Assembly (NCBI GenBank): GCA_021771675.1
Contig: JAETOP010000008.1
Location: forward strand, 1 to 58,498
Source of the DNA: Oscillospiraceae bacterium
GTDB lineage: Bacteria; Bacillota_A; Clostridia; Oscillospirales; Oscillospiraceae
Direction: 5' to 3'
DNA: 58,498 bases
The position numbers and the translations under genes are program-made. The notes beneath the pieces were generated by a model that was not told the origin of the DNA, made no database searches, and worked only from the letters and a program-made list of their open reading frames with translations. This document shows positions 7,056 through 16,107 of the stretch, piece after piece; the stretch's first letter is position 1; the number at the start of each line of letters is the position of its first letter.

Positions 7056-8203
7056 ACCTTCACCGTCCTTTTCCCGCGCAGTTCCTTTACGAGTTCCGGA
7101 ACAGTACGCAGCACTTCGTCCACATCTGCCTGTGTATTATCCATGTCGAGAGACAGCCGAAGCGCACTGGCAGCCATCTCATCAGAGCGGCCGATTGCCA
7201 ATAGCACATGACTGGGCGACAGAGATTGGGAGGTACATGCGGAGCCAGTGGATGCACAAATACCCCGTTGGTCTAACAGCAGTACCAAACTTTCTCCCTC
7301 AACTCCCTCGAAAGAAAAGTTCACATTTCCCGGCAGCCTGTTTTTCAGATCACCATTCAGAACAGAGTGAGGGATTTGAGACAGCCCTGCAATCAGCTGA
7401 TCCCGGAGGATGGTCAGTTTCCTTGTGTCCTCTGCCATATGAGAGCAGGACTCCTCCAGAGCCGCTGCCATGCCCACGACAGCGGGTACATTTTCCGTTC
7501 CGGCACGCTGGCCCCGCTCCTGATCTCCCCCCTTTATTACGCTGGTTACGGGGATGCCGCTCCGGGCATACAGTACCCCAATTCCCTTTGGCCCGTGAAA
7601 TTTGTGAGCAGATAGAGACAGAAAATCGATATTCTGGGCCTTTACGTCAATAGGGAGGTGACCTGCCGCCTGTACCGCATCTGTGTGAAATATTACTCCC
7701 TTTTCCCGGCATACCGCACCGATCTCAGAAATGGGCTGAATGGAGCCTATCTCATTGTTAGCGTACATAACGGTAACAAGGCAGGTGTCCTTTCGGATGG
7801 CCCGCTCCACCTGTGCGGCAGAAACAATGCCATTGGAGTGAACATCCAGCAACTCGACCGCATACCCTTCCTGTTCCAGCTTTTCCAGGGTATGCAGGAC
7901 GGCATGATGCTCAATGGCAGTGGAGACGATATGCCTCTTTCCTGCCTTTGAGCCTGCCTGGGCAGCGGAAAGAATCGCCTGGTTATCCGCCTCGCTACCC
8001 CCTGATGTAAAAATAATTTCTTCAGGAGAGGCATTGATACAAGCCGCAATGTGCGACCGGGCATTCCGCAGCATCTCTGCAGCTCTTTGGGCAGGCATGT
8101 ATAAACTGGAGGGATTATACCAAACGTCCTCCATACACAAAAGCATGGCCTGGATGACTGCCGGAGTCATTTGGGTGGTGGCCGCATGATCCATATAAAT
8201 CAT
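7040..8203 (-). CDS. NifS/IscS-like cysteine desulfurase
   Basis: The 387-residue protein is a full class V aminotransferase-fold cysteine desulfurase. It has the N-terminal YMDHAATT, the PLP-binding histidine segment (TAIEHHAVL), the PLP lysine at about residue 201 in SLSAHKFHG, the RAGTENV loop, and the active-site cysteine near residue 323 in STGSACTSQS. Such enzymes remove sulfur from L-cysteine for Fe-S clusters, tRNA thiolation or DNA phosphorothioation. All key residues are present. No iscU, thiI, mnmA or dnd genes accompany it here, only a coupled unknown gene, so its role inside a mobile element is open. Confidence 0.92.
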   Translation of the reverse strand: MIYMDHAATTQMTPAVIQAMLLCMEDVWYNPSSLYMPAQRAAEMLRNARSHIAACINASPEEIIFTSGGSEADNQAILSAAQAGSKAGKRHIVSTAIEHHAVLHTLEKLEQEGYAVELLDVHSNGIVSAAQVERAIRKDTCLVTVMYANNEIGSIQPISEIGAVCREKGVIFHTDAVQAAGHLPIDVKAQNIDFLSLSAHKFHGPKGIGVLYARSGIPVTSVIKGGDQERGQRAGTENVPAVVGMAAALEESCSHMAEDTRKLTILRDQLIAGLSQIPHSVLNGDLKNRLPGNVNFSFEGVEGESLVLLLDQRGICASTGSACTSQSLSPSHVLLAIGRSDEMAASALRLSLDMDNTQADVDEVLRTVPELVKELRGKRTVKVWGNK

Positions 8204-8234
8204 TTTATTTGTATCCTTTCACATACGAAAGATT

Positions 8235-8269
8235 ATATTGGGAGCACCGTAAGCTAGCGCTCCCAATAT
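8235..8269 (-). terminator. Hairpin terminator before the desulfurase gene
   Basis: A perfect 11-bp stem (ATATTGGGAGC at 8235-8245 with GCTCCCAATAT at 8259-8269) lies between the end of the gene at 8280 and the desulfurase start at 8203. It should end the upstream transcript, so the desulfurase pair needs a promoter in the short A+T-rich gap or read-through. Confidence 0.7.
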
Positions 8270-8279
8270 ATCTCATTTA

Positions 8280-8846
8280 TCAAATGCCCAAATCCGTATC
8301 AGGCTCTTCTAAGTCCGGGCGATCCAACTTATTTTTGCGCGCTCTATCCCGGTCAAAATAGGTCAATACCTCAATGCCATATTCATGGATGAAAAAATAA
8401 TAGGGCTTCAAGCCATCGTCGATCTCAATGACCTCATTTATCCTTACGTTAAATCCCAGAATATCGCTGATCATCTGCTGCTCAGACAGTTCATAAAACC
8501 CTTTGGCTGTCAATTCCGTTCTGCACTCATGACGCACTGCATACTCATATCCACTCGGAGAGCGGGGAGTACCATCCTGCTTGAAAAGGAAATTTATGTA
8601 CCAGGCATCGGTATCCTTATAGCAATAAACGCGCATCTCAGCCGGTGCCTTATGGCGCGGACACCATGAGGGGATATATACCTTGGGATCAGAAGGCTTG
8701 AATACACGTACTCTCTTTCCGCCGGAACAGTAACGGCATCCTACCCGCAAAAATGCCCCTGCAACTTTTTTCGGCGCTGACTCACTGTGGACCCCATAGT
8801 ATTCACAGTTTGAACAGCGGGGCTTGTGAATCAAGGGTTTTGCCAT
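8280..8846 (-). CDS. Hypothetical ICE protein with N-terminal zinc-binding cysteines
   Basis: An unrecognised 188-residue protein. Its N terminus carries CSNCEYYG, later CRYCSGG, then a CPRH motif, which together could form a zinc site. The rest is a soluble mixed domain rich in aromatic residues. A strong GGAGG precedes the ATG at 8846, which begins right after the stop of the gene at 8848, so it belongs to the operon 9833-8280. The terminator at 8235 ends this operon. Confidence 0.6.
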   Translation of the reverse strand: MAKPLIHKPRCSNCEYYGVHSESAPKKVAGAFLRVGCRYCSGGKRVRVFKPSDPKVYIPSWCPRHKAPAEMRVYCYKDTDAWYINFLFKQDGTPRSPSGYEYAVRHECRTELTAKGFYELSEQQMISDILGFNVRINEVIEIDDGLKPYYFFIHEYGIEVLTYFDRDRARKNKLDRPDLEEPDTDLGI

Positions 8847-8847
8847 G

Positions 8848-9258
8848 TCACACCTCCTCGCCGGGAGCGAAGCGGGACAGTCCAGCCACGATCATCTGCA
8901 CAGCGGCGCGGACGCCGGACTCGTATGCCAGCTCCGTAACAGCAGCGTTTCGCTCTGACAGAGCTTTTTCATATGCGTCCAGTCTCTTTTGCCCCTCCTC
9001 CGACAAGGTTTCCGCCAATGCGACGTGGGCGCTGCTCACAGCCCGACCGAGCTGTTGAATCTCAGGGGTCACCTGATAGACCTCCGGCTCATAGCTGCCA
9101 AAGAAGAGATCATGCAGAAACTTCGGATCAGCTTCCGGCACGGTTATTGGCAGGGATGGTCTGGACAACGCGGCAGCAAGTTTTTCCACCGCAGTAATTA
9201 GTTGTGGGACTTGATGCTCAAAAAAAGCGTGCCCCATTTTTGTTTCATAAAATTGCAT
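8848..9258 (-). CDS. Hypothetical ICE protein
   Basis: The ATG at 9258 with an AAGGAG site eight bases upstream gives 136 residues (MQFYETKMGHAFFEHQVPQL). A TTG at 9354 would add 32 residues but has no ribosome site. The protein is mainly helical with no membrane segment or known motif. It is preceded by the 160-residue gene at 9351 and followed by the cysteine-pair protein at 8280, within one minus-strand operon. Function is unknown. Confidence 0.55.
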   Translation of the reverse strand: MQFYETKMGHAFFEHQVPQLITAVEKLAAALSRPSLPITVPEADPKFLHDLFFGSYEPEVYQVTPEIQQLGRAVSSAHVALAETLSEEGQKRLDAYEKALSERNAAVTELAYESGVRAAVQMIVAGLSRFAPGEEV

Positions 9259-9350
9259 TTCATCATTCTCCTTATTCAAATCCGTGTATATGGCTCCGCA
9301 GGCGCAGACAGCGGTACATCCACTGAGCCAAACACTTACATTCTGGCTTC

Positions 9351-9833
9351 TCAATAACAGAAATCCAGCACAGTCCCAATGTAGTAGGGCATGTTCGGCT
9401 GGGCCTTGCGGATAAATTCATCCATGGGCAGCGGTGGAACGCTGCTGCCCACCAGCATATATGCGTCGTACTTATCTGTGAACGTCCGGCTCAAATTGTC
9501 GATCAGATTCTGTACCTGGTCATGCTCATGGAGAAACCGTCGTTCATCCAGCTGCTGCAAAGCAGATATCGCCTGCTGGAAGGCTGGAAACCGGCCCTCG
9601 AAGTGGCGGTCAGCGGCTTGGGCATTCACCATAAATGTCTCACTGGTCAACTTGCCCAGCCGATTGTCCGCCAGCCATTTTCCAAGGCTGGCGATTGCGA
9701 TGGCACGATCTTCTACGGGTGAGGTGCTGTTGGCAACCGGCAAAGCATCCGGATGTTCCCAGAAAATCTCCTCCGATGCCCATTGTTTCTGAGGACAGGG
9801 CGACTCAAAAACCTGAAAAATATAGCTGTGCAT
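9351..9833 (-). CDS. Hypothetical ICE protein
   Basis: An unrecognised soluble protein of 160 residues, with helical middle segments and a hydrophobic, proline-containing C terminus (PNMPYYIGTVLDFCY). The ATG at 9833 has a GAGGAGG-type site. A hairpin with a following T-rich stretch lies only 24 bases upstream of the start, after the stop of the methylase-helicase gene. Its expression may therefore depend on read-through of that hairpin. It probably serves an accessory role in the same operon. Confidence 0.55.
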   Translation of the reverse strand: MHSYIFQVFESPCPQKQWASEEIFWEHPDALPVANSTSPVEDRAIAIASLGKWLADNRLGKLTSETFMVNAQAADRHFEGRFPAFQQAISALQQLDERRFLHEHDQVQNLIDNLSRTFTDKYDAYMLVGSSVPPLPMDEFIRKAQPNMPYYIGTVLDFCY

Positions 9834-9856
9834 AGTGGCCTCCTCTTATAAAATGA

Positions 9857-9888
9857 GGGGGCGGCTGGCATGTGTTGCAGCCGTCCCC
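9857..9888 (-). terminator. Terminator-like hairpin after the methylase-helicase gene
   Basis: Arms GGGGCGGCTG and CAGCCGTCCCC pair with one G-U step, and on the minus strand the stem is followed by CTCATTTTATAAG. The ribosome site of the next gene begins directly after it. This is one of several hairpins placed in the same position across the element. Confidence 0.65.
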
Positions 9889-9933
9889 TTTTCTGACCTG
9901 CTGCGGCAGATGGATGTCCACCAGCCGCTGAAT

Positions 9934-12900
9934 TTACACGATCTTCTGCTCTCCCCAGCGAATCTGGAAATGGCCGTCTTCGTCCACACCCTTGCGCATT
10001 AGCAGAGAAAGCAGATTGTAGTCGATACCAAACTTGTCGTAGATTTGATCCAAGTTGGTGTCCTGGCCTTTCATGAACAGATTGATCTTTTCCTTTGCTA
10101 CCACCATTTGCAGCAGATTGGACTCCAAACTGCCGATATAGTTGAGAAAATAGATGTCCTTATATTCCGTTGAAGTATAGCGTATGAATCTCATGTAAAA
10201 TTGGCTCATGCCGGAATTGTTGAAGTGCATTTCCGGGATCAGGATCTTATTGACATACTCAAAATTGACGCTGGACGGAAGGCTTTGCTGCGTACAGAGC
10301 AGTATCCCGTTTCCACTGTCACGCAGCGTTTTCCGCAGGGCCCGCCGCTGGGCAAAGGTCTTGGTGGAGCCGGTGACAATAAACAACGGCCTGTCCGGAA
10401 GGTATTCCCGGAATGCTGCGGCGTAGGCGTTCAACACATTCTGGTGTCGCACTCCGACGGCGACGATCTCGTTTTCCCATTGGGCGGACATCTCCACCGC
10501 CGCCATGATTTTGAGCGGTATGCCTCCAGTGTACTCCTTCAGTGTGTTCGGCGCGGCCGCCACTCGAAGCAGCAGCGTGATCTGCTGCATCAAGCGGAGC
10601 ATAGCATCTTTGAGGTGATTGCCTGTGGATTCAAAATATTCCCGCTGAATCCTGCAAAATTCCTTCACCACAATTTCATACACATCCAGTTCCTCGGGCA
10701 TAAAGGACAGCGGTACCTGATGGATACGCCGGATCTCTTTTCCGGTGATTTCCTCGAAGGTACGGGTAATCACCGTCTTCGCCAGAATATCGTTGAGCTC
10801 GTTTGCATTGTAAATATCCTGGTTCCGCTCAGTCACACCAAATACTGTAGTCCTCTCAGGCAGATGGCAGGAAGCGAATAAAGCGTATCCCCGCTTGTAA
10901 GCAGGAATTGGACGGCCATAGTACGGATTATTGCTGCTCTCCAGGCGATTGTCCTCCGAATCAAAGTGATATGTGGTGATGCACCAGCTGATCATATTGA
11001 TAGAATTGTTATAGAGTAATTCCAACTGTGGAGCAAATTCAGATATATTGTTGCGTGTGCTGGTGCCAGTCGTCAACAGCTTCGTCCGGCAGCGGCGGAA
11101 GCAAGACAGCGACGCCTTGGCCCGCTTGGAGTCAGGATTGGAAATTTCGTCGCTTTCATCCAGCGCAAGACAGACCTTCTGCCTGTGACGCTTGATCCAC
11201 TTCTTGATCTGCTTCTGAAACTGTCCCAGCTTGTTCAGAGTGACCAGAACAAAATCGCCGGGTTTGATGCGTTCCAGATCTGCCAGCCGCTCTACAAATA
11301 CATAGGACAAACCATAATTGGGCAGCACCTCATCCCAGTTGTTGCGGATGGAGATGGCAGAGGATACCACCCAGGTAGAATGAATCCCCTGCTTCTGCAT
11401 CCGGTACTGTCCAACTGCGATAGCGGCCAGGGTTTTGCCGCTGCCCTGCTCCCACTGAAGCATCCCAAACCGCTTTTGCAGAATACGGTTGATGTCCCGG
11501 CGTTGCGTGTCATTGAAATAGATCCACTCCTCATTTTCCGCATCCCAGAGAGTGAACTTCCGAAGCCAGGCGGCAATCTCAGGGTCTTCCGCCATATTGT
11601 CAAATGCCTGGCTCTGGTTATCATACTCCCTGCGCTTTCGGCGCAACAACCGCTCAAATCCAGGAAACCGCTCCGGAACATCGTCCAATACCGCCTGATA
11701 GACAGGAACTGATTCTTGCATCTCCGGGGTCAGCCGCCGCCGGGCTTCTTTGCTGTATGCTTTGTAGACAAACTGATCACCTTGTTTGACCAGGGCCACC
11801 ACGTCCCGCTCCGGTTTTCGGTTCTGCCTCCGGAGCGCCCGGCGCAGATAAGACAATACTTTGGCCTCGGTCAGCCGCTTCTTTACCCATTCCTCATATT
11901 TCATATTGGGAGGCTGTTTCTCTGTGTAAAAGCGATGCAGATACTCACAGCACCGGGCATATTGATCTCTGGTAGCGGGGTGTACCTTGATCTGGTAGAG
12001 CAGCTTTTGCGTGATATAGGGAAAATTCTTCGAGGTGTGGCGCTGCTGTGCCAGCTCCAGCAGGACACGGGACTTGTTTTGTTCCAGGTCTGCCTTCGGC
12101 AGCATTAAAATACGCTCATAGATTTGCTGGGCCATCTGCGCCACGTCAAAGTGAGCTGAGAGGGTGCAGACAGCTTCCGGGGTGTATCGGCCGTCCGTAG
12201 CAGAGGCTCCACTGCTTCTGGCCTGCCAGAATTGCAGCTTAGTCGGCATATTGTTTACACCCAGCGATGAAAATGCGCTGTCTGGCAGGAGAACCTGCCC
12301 CAGAAAACGAAAGCGTTTCCGCATCGTGCGGATCATTCCAGAATCCATAAATGAATCTGCCAAAAAAGACTGCGGCACAATCAGGGCAAGGATGCCCAAG
12401 GGTTTCAGCAGTTCCGCTGCCTTTACACAGTAGTACAGATGGGAGACCATTTCTTGCCCATCCTCCAGCCACCAGTTCAGGTGGAATGGCGGATTGCCCA
12501 CTACAAAGTCAAATCGGACATCCGGTTGATAAGAGCGGATATCGCCTTGTACCAGATGGGCCTCCGGGTACAGGTGGCAGGCTACCTTATAGGCATTGTG
12601 ATCCAACTCGCAGCCATAGACGTTGGATTCCGACGGTGCGTAGTTGAAGAAATTTCCCATACCGCAGGTCAGGTCAGCTACCAGATCGTACTCCGAGAGC
12701 CGCAGGCAGGACATGACCAACTCGCAGAGCTTAGACGGGGTAAAAAATTGTCCGTTCTCAAATTGCTTTTTTTGCTCGCTGTATTCATGGTAGTTGTCGA
12801 AATCTCCGTACTTCAGCCCATGCAGGCCGCCAGTTCCAGTGTAGGCGTTATAGATATCCTCACAGGTAATCTCATATTCGCTGCTGATGCCGCTGTCGAT

Positions 12901-12975
12901 CAGGTAGAGCACCTTTTCATTGAGCGACCTGCGCTGCTCCAGGCTTAAATGGAGTTCATGCGGCTGGTATTTCAT
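9934..12975 (-). CDS. N6-adenine DNA methylase fused to SNF2-like helicase
   Basis: The 1013-residue protein has two enzymatic halves. Residues 78-170 hold an N6-adenine methyltransferase core with the SAM loop DLTCGMGNFF (101-110) and catalytic NPPF (161-164). Residues 480-980 form a superfamily 2 helicase with Walker A (WEQGSGKT, 508-515), a DExx box read as DESD (606-609) and a TGTSTRN motif III near 637. No nuclease motif was recognised. Similar fusions occur in type ISP and BREX-like systems and in the phage P1 antirestriction protein DarB. A role in protecting the element's DNA or in defence is inferred. It overlaps the preceding gene by ATGA. Confidence 0.88.
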   Translation of the reverse strand: MKYQPHELHLSLEQRRSLNEKVLYLIDSGISSEYEITCEDIYNAYTGTGGLHGLKYGDFDNYHEYSEQKKQFENGQFFTPSKLCELVMSCLRLSEYDLVADLTCGMGNFFNYAPSESNVYGCELDHNAYKVACHLYPEAHLVQGDIRSYQPDVRFDFVVGNPPFHLNWWLEDGQEMVSHLYYCVKAAELLKPLGILALIVPQSFLADSFMDSGMIRTMRKRFRFLGQVLLPDSAFSSLGVNNMPTKLQFWQARSSGASATDGRYTPEAVCTLSAHFDVAQMAQQIYERILMLPKADLEQNKSRVLLELAQQRHTSKNFPYITQKLLYQIKVHPATRDQYARCCEYLHRFYTEKQPPNMKYEEWVKKRLTEAKVLSYLRRALRRQNRKPERDVVALVKQGDQFVYKAYSKEARRRLTPEMQESVPVYQAVLDDVPERFPGFERLLRRKRREYDNQSQAFDNMAEDPEIAAWLRKFTLWDAENEEWIYFNDTQRRDINRILQKRFGMLQWEQGSGKTLAAIAVGQYRMQKQGIHSTWVVSSAISIRNNWDEVLPNYGLSYVFVERLADLERIKPGDFVLVTLNKLGQFQKQIKKWIKRHRQKVCLALDESDEISNPDSKRAKASLSCFRRCRTKLLTTGTSTRNNISEFAPQLELLYNNSINMISWCITTYHFDSEDNRLESSNNPYYGRPIPAYKRGYALFASCHLPERTTVFGVTERNQDIYNANELNDILAKTVITRTFEEITGKEIRRIHQVPLSFMPEELDVYEIVVKEFCRIQREYFESTGNHLKDAMLRLMQQITLLLRVAAAPNTLKEYTGGIPLKIMAAVEMSAQWENEIVAVGVRHQNVLNAYAAAFREYLPDRPLFIVTGSTKTFAQRRALRKTLRDSGNGILLCTQQSLPSSVNFEYVNKILIPEMHFNNSGMSQFYMRFIRYTSTEYKDIYFLNYIGSLESNLLQMVVAKEKINLFMKGQDTNLDQIYDKFGIDYNLLSLLMRKGVDEDGHFQIRWGEQKIV

Positions 12976-13895
12976 TCGCTCACCTGCCCTTGGTAGGCCC
13001 TTCCAAGATAGGTGTTAATAAATTGGGTGGCATCATCCTCACTGGTAAAGCGGAGATCTACCCTGCCGTTCTTAAACAGCCGCATCTGAACCAGCCGTTC
13101 ATATCCGTGGAAGTCCAGCGGATTGACAACGATAGGTTCCTCAAATGGCGGCTGTGGAAAGCCAACAGGGTATGTTCCAATACTGCCAGTTTCAAAGTGG
13201 GCGGCACAGGACAATACCGTTTTCATCTTATCCGTGAACTCCCAATCATTGTGGGAGTACCCGAAGGAGCAGAAGCTATCCAGGAAGGAGATTACAGCAT
13301 ACTTTCGCTCAAATTTCGCCGTATGCTTGACTCCAGACCATGCGGCATCATTACATCGGCAACAGAGTTCGTACAGACTCTGTTCAGAAAACTGGCGTCC
13401 GTCAAACTGGCGCAGAATATGGGCAGCCACATCCTGATAATGAAGATGTACGGTGCTGGACCAGAGCAGGTATTCTTTGAGTTCCTGCTTCCCCTTGCTG
13501 CCACATTTAACAGGTTTAGGCGGAAACAGCGCAGCCTCCAAGTCATCTTCCTGTATGGTGATGGAATAGGCCGACTGGAAGTAGTCCGCCAGCGTGTGGA
13601 GAAATTTGCGGTGCAGGGCGTCTATCTGTACCCTAAGCCGGTGAATGGTGATCTTTGGCCCGTCATCGCCACAGGGGATCAGATATTGATTGTAAACGCG
13701 GGGCGAACTGTCCGGCTGGCCCAGCAGAGTCCTCTGCGAAGCCAGCATATCCTCCCAAAAGTACGTCAGCTCCTGGAAACCGTAGAGGGCGGCGGTGTAG
13801 GCCGCCTGCTGCCGTTCACAGAACTGCTTATCCACCTCGGAAATATGGCAGGTTGCCTTGATCTCCACTGTGTCAAATTTTTCTAACAGGTTCAT
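12972..13895 (-). CDS. Hypothetical partner gene of the methylase-helicase (DUF4942-like?)
   Basis: From the ATG at 13895, with TAGGAGGA upstream, the product has 307 residues. It has an N-terminal helical segment, a central basic, tyrosine-rich part and a C-terminal domain that ends four bases inside the methylase-helicase start (ATGA overlap). Such tight coupling implies equal production and joint function. Proteins next to methylase genes in these elements are sometimes annotated as DUF4942, and the layout resembles that, but the assignment is from memory and weak. A DNA-recognition or regulatory subunit is one possibility. Confidence 0.5.
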   Translation of the reverse strand: MNLLEKFDTVEIKATCHISEVDKQFCERQQAAYTAALYGFQELTYFWEDMLASQRTLLGQPDSSPRVYNQYLIPCGDDGPKITIHRLRVQIDALHRKFLHTLADYFQSAYSITIQEDDLEAALFPPKPVKCGSKGKQELKEYLLWSSTVHLHYQDVAAHILRQFDGRQFSEQSLYELCCRCNDAAWSGVKHTAKFERKYAVISFLDSFCSFGYSHNDWEFTDKMKTVLSCAAHFETGSIGTYPVGFPQPPFEEPIVVNPLDFHGYERLVQMRLFKNGRVDLRFTSEDDATQFINTYLGRAYQGQVSE

Positions 13896-13918
13896 AGGAA
13901 GTCCTCCTAAAAAATGCA

Positions 13919-13962
13919 GCCCGAAAGGAGCGTCCGCATCCAGCGGGCGCATCCCTTCGGGC
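13919..13962 (-). terminator. Strong terminator hairpin upstream of the methylase-helicase operon
   Basis: Arms starting GCCCGAA and ending TTCGGGC enclose further G+C pairs, and on the minus strand the stem is followed by TGCATTTTTTAGG. The T-run merges directly with the AGGAGG ribosome site of the gene starting at 13895. It looks like a true rho-independent terminator that also serves as the leader of the next operon. Confidence 0.75.
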
Positions 13963-14001
13963 ATCTGTGCCAGCGGCGGCATATCACTACAGGAGTGGTT
14001 T

Positions 14002-14979
14002 TTATGCCGCGCCGTCTTTTGTCTCACTCTGAGCCTGTTCCACAACAGCCCGGATCAAATGGTTCATGCACTCAAAAAACTTCTGGGAACCTTTGCCGCG
14101 CTTGGAATGGAAAAATTGATAATGCTCACATCTCCCGTTCCGGATAGTGGCGGAGGCCAGCATCTCATTGATCCAGCCTTGGGTCCGCAGGGGAACATCC
14201 ACATGGTACTGCCGCATCAGGTAATTGACGATGGAATAGCTGCTGGAGCTGTACCGGCTCTGGTAGAACGTAATGGTTTCATTTTTCAAAACACCGCCCT
14301 CCCGGATAACTTGGATGGCCGCTGAGACAGCCTGCTCCGCCGGCCGATTCCGCTTTTCACAGTACGCCTTTTCCTCCTCGGCGGCACGTGTCCGGCGGAT
14401 CGCTTCATCCGCCTTCCGTTTCGCCTGATAGACTTCGGAGAGCTCTACGCACCGGGCGAGATCGTCCATGACCAGCGCCCCGACAAAATCCGGGAAAGTC
14501 TGGCCGCCATTTTCCTTTGCTTTTTGATATGCGTCCACCCGTTTGTTTATCAGAGTACGGATATAATCCGTCTGACGGGCCGGGTCGCTTCCAAATCGCT
14601 CGATTTCCATTCTTTCCTCCACTAGCGCAGCGTTGACGGCATCATTGCCGCCGGATTCCCGCAGAGCGTCGATCCACTTTCCCCGATTGTCTTTTCCGCC
14701 ATACAGCTTTTCCGCCGCAGGGGAAAACCCGCAGCAGTCAGTCAAGGAAAAATCGGTCATGCCAAGGGGGATGAGATAGCCGTTGATCTCCACATGGAGG
14801 ATATACTTATCGTTCTCAGTACGGGGATAGTCCAGATCAGGTTTTCCAGCGGAACGCCACAAGCGATAGGTCTGCGCTCCATCGGAGATTTCCCGCTCCA
14901 ATACCAACCGCATTTTGCGGCCCTCACGATTGAAATTGCCATCATAAAAGAGAGGGGTCATCAGCTTACTACCTTCCAT
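14002..14979 (-). CDS. Hypothetical ICE protein
   Basis: This 325-residue protein is soluble, with a beta-rich N-terminal part (TYRLWRSAGKPDLDYP), a long charged helical middle (RKADEAIRRTRAAEEEKAY) and a compact C-terminal domain (YHVDVPLRTQGWINEML) containing a basic FHSKRGKGSQKFF segment. No known motif was recognised. The C-terminal part could bind nucleic acid. The ATG at 14979 has an AGGAG site ten bases upstream. It follows the cysteine-rich gene at 14998 after 18 bases and ends before the terminator at 13919. Confidence 0.6.
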   Translation of the reverse strand: MEGSKLMTPLFYDGNFNREGRKMRLVLEREISDGAQTYRLWRSAGKPDLDYPRTENDKYILHVEINGYLIPLGMTDFSLTDCCGFSPAAEKLYGGKDNRGKWIDALRESGGNDAVNAALVEERMEIERFGSDPARQTDYIRTLINKRVDAYQKAKENGGQTFPDFVGALVMDDLARCVELSEVYQAKRKADEAIRRTRAAEEEKAYCEKRNRPAEQAVSAAIQVIREGGVLKNETITFYQSRYSSSSYSIVNYLMRQYHVDVPLRTQGWINEMLASATIRNGRCEHYQFFHSKRGKGSQKFFECMNHLIRAVVEQAQSETKDGAA

Positions 14980-14997
14980 TTGTACTACACTCCTATC

Positions 14998-16107
14998 TCA
15001 CTGTTTTATGGTTTTGCTACCCAATTCGCTTTGGAACAGAGAAAATTGCTCTATTTCCTCGCTTTTTTTAGGTGGCAGGAGAGCTTTTTGCGCCTTCTTT
15101 GCCTTTAACTTCTGACGTCGAGCCCTTGCCGCACGCTTCTTTGCAGCAGTGGTTTTGTCCAAATCTATCGCATGGACTACTTCAATTCCCTCCGCTGTGT
15201 CCTGAAGATCCTGCAGCAGATCGCGCTGTTCACTTCGGGCAATGCGGATGTTCTCCACCTCGTAGTGGAACTCGAAATAGTCATAGCCGGAATATTTGCG
15301 GTGATGTTTAGAGAAATACTCCTGCCGCCGGTCCTCCGGAGTTTTCTTGGGCTGCTCGATCACTGATTGACTGGTCAAGGGATTTCGTTTCGCTTCTCTG
15401 GTTTTCAGCCAGATTTCAGCGTCAGTTCGTGCTACCGGCCTTTTGAACAGCTTTAAGCCTTTCGTGACCTCCACCTCTTTCTCTTCCAGGAATCCGATAC
15501 GAGTGATCCAGGTGCGGCGGACATCATAAAAAATGTTGACTTTGCTCAAATCTCGTGGCTGTTTGTGAATAACGCATACCGGATTCTTGCACTGACATTG
15601 GATACACATGGCTACATCGTACTTGATTTCACACCTGCCGCCTGCATAGCCGTTATGATTGACCACGCAAGCACAGTAGCTGCCGCCAGTGATCTCCATG
15701 TACTCCCGGTGAGCTTCCTTTGTCTGTTCCGCCTCGATTTTTTCCACGCTGCATTCATAGACATAGCTTCTTTGTGTCTGATGGCATGGGCACATAACCA
15801 GGGGCAATCCCTTTGGAATATGCTCACAATTCTTCCGCCCGTGGGGGCAAAGCATCAGTGGATTATCATTTTCCGGGCAGTACCAAACATGCTGATAGAA
15901 TACGTCGGAAGAGGCCAGGCTGCGCCCTGCGCCGCTCTGGCCTTCTATGAGCAGGCCGCAGGGGGTCTCCCAGGTAAAACCGAGCATAACTTCCCATTTG
16001 TAACCAAAGTTCTGCCAGTCGCTCCAATATACCGTATCCGGGTGGTGCTCCCTGGTGTAGCCCTGCTCATAGAGATGCTGGGTTAGAGCGTTTAATTGAT
16101 CGCTCAT
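14998..16107 (-). CDS. Cysteine-rich zinc-binding-like ICE protein with basic C terminus
   Basis: The ATG at 16107 overlaps the stop of the preceding gene (ATGA), giving 369 residues. Between about residues 85 and 200 there are many cysteines in pairs (CPHGRKNCEH, MCPCHQTQ, MCIQCQCKNPVC), enough for two or three zinc sites. The last 70 residues are strongly basic (KKRAARARRQKLKAKKAQK) and could contact nucleic acid. An SGAGRSLASSD segment near the N terminus resembles but does not match a P-loop. I do not recognise the family. Its neighbours are two other zinc-ribbon proteins in the same overlapping operon. Confidence 0.6.
   Translation of the reverse strand: MSDQLNALTQHLYEQGYTREHHPDTVYWSDWQNFGYKWEVMLGFTWETPCGLLIEGQSGAGRSLASSDVFYQHVWYCPENDNPLMLCPHGRKNCEHIPKGLPLVMCPCHQTQRSYVYECSVEKIEAEQTKEAHREYMEITGGSYCACVVNHNGYAGGRCEIKYDVAMCIQCQCKNPVCVIHKQPRDLSKVNIFYDVRRTWITRIGFLEEKEVEVTKGLKLFKRPVARTDAEIWLKTREAKRNPLTSQSVIEQPKKTPEDRRQEYFSKHHRKYSGYDYFEFHYEVENIRIARSEQRDLLQDLQDTAEGIEVVHAIDLDKTTAAKKRAARARRQKLKAKKAQKALLPPKKSEEIEQFSLFQSELGSKTIKQ

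Noticed and set aside
8848..9354. Longer form of the 136-residue protein from a TTG at 9354
   Set aside because: An AAGGAG site is placed for the ATG at 9258, and the extra residues have no support.
9934..12975. Classical type I or type IIG restriction enzyme
   Set aside because: Methylase and helicase motifs are present, but no nuclease motif was found and no separate hsdR or hsdS gene is nearby.
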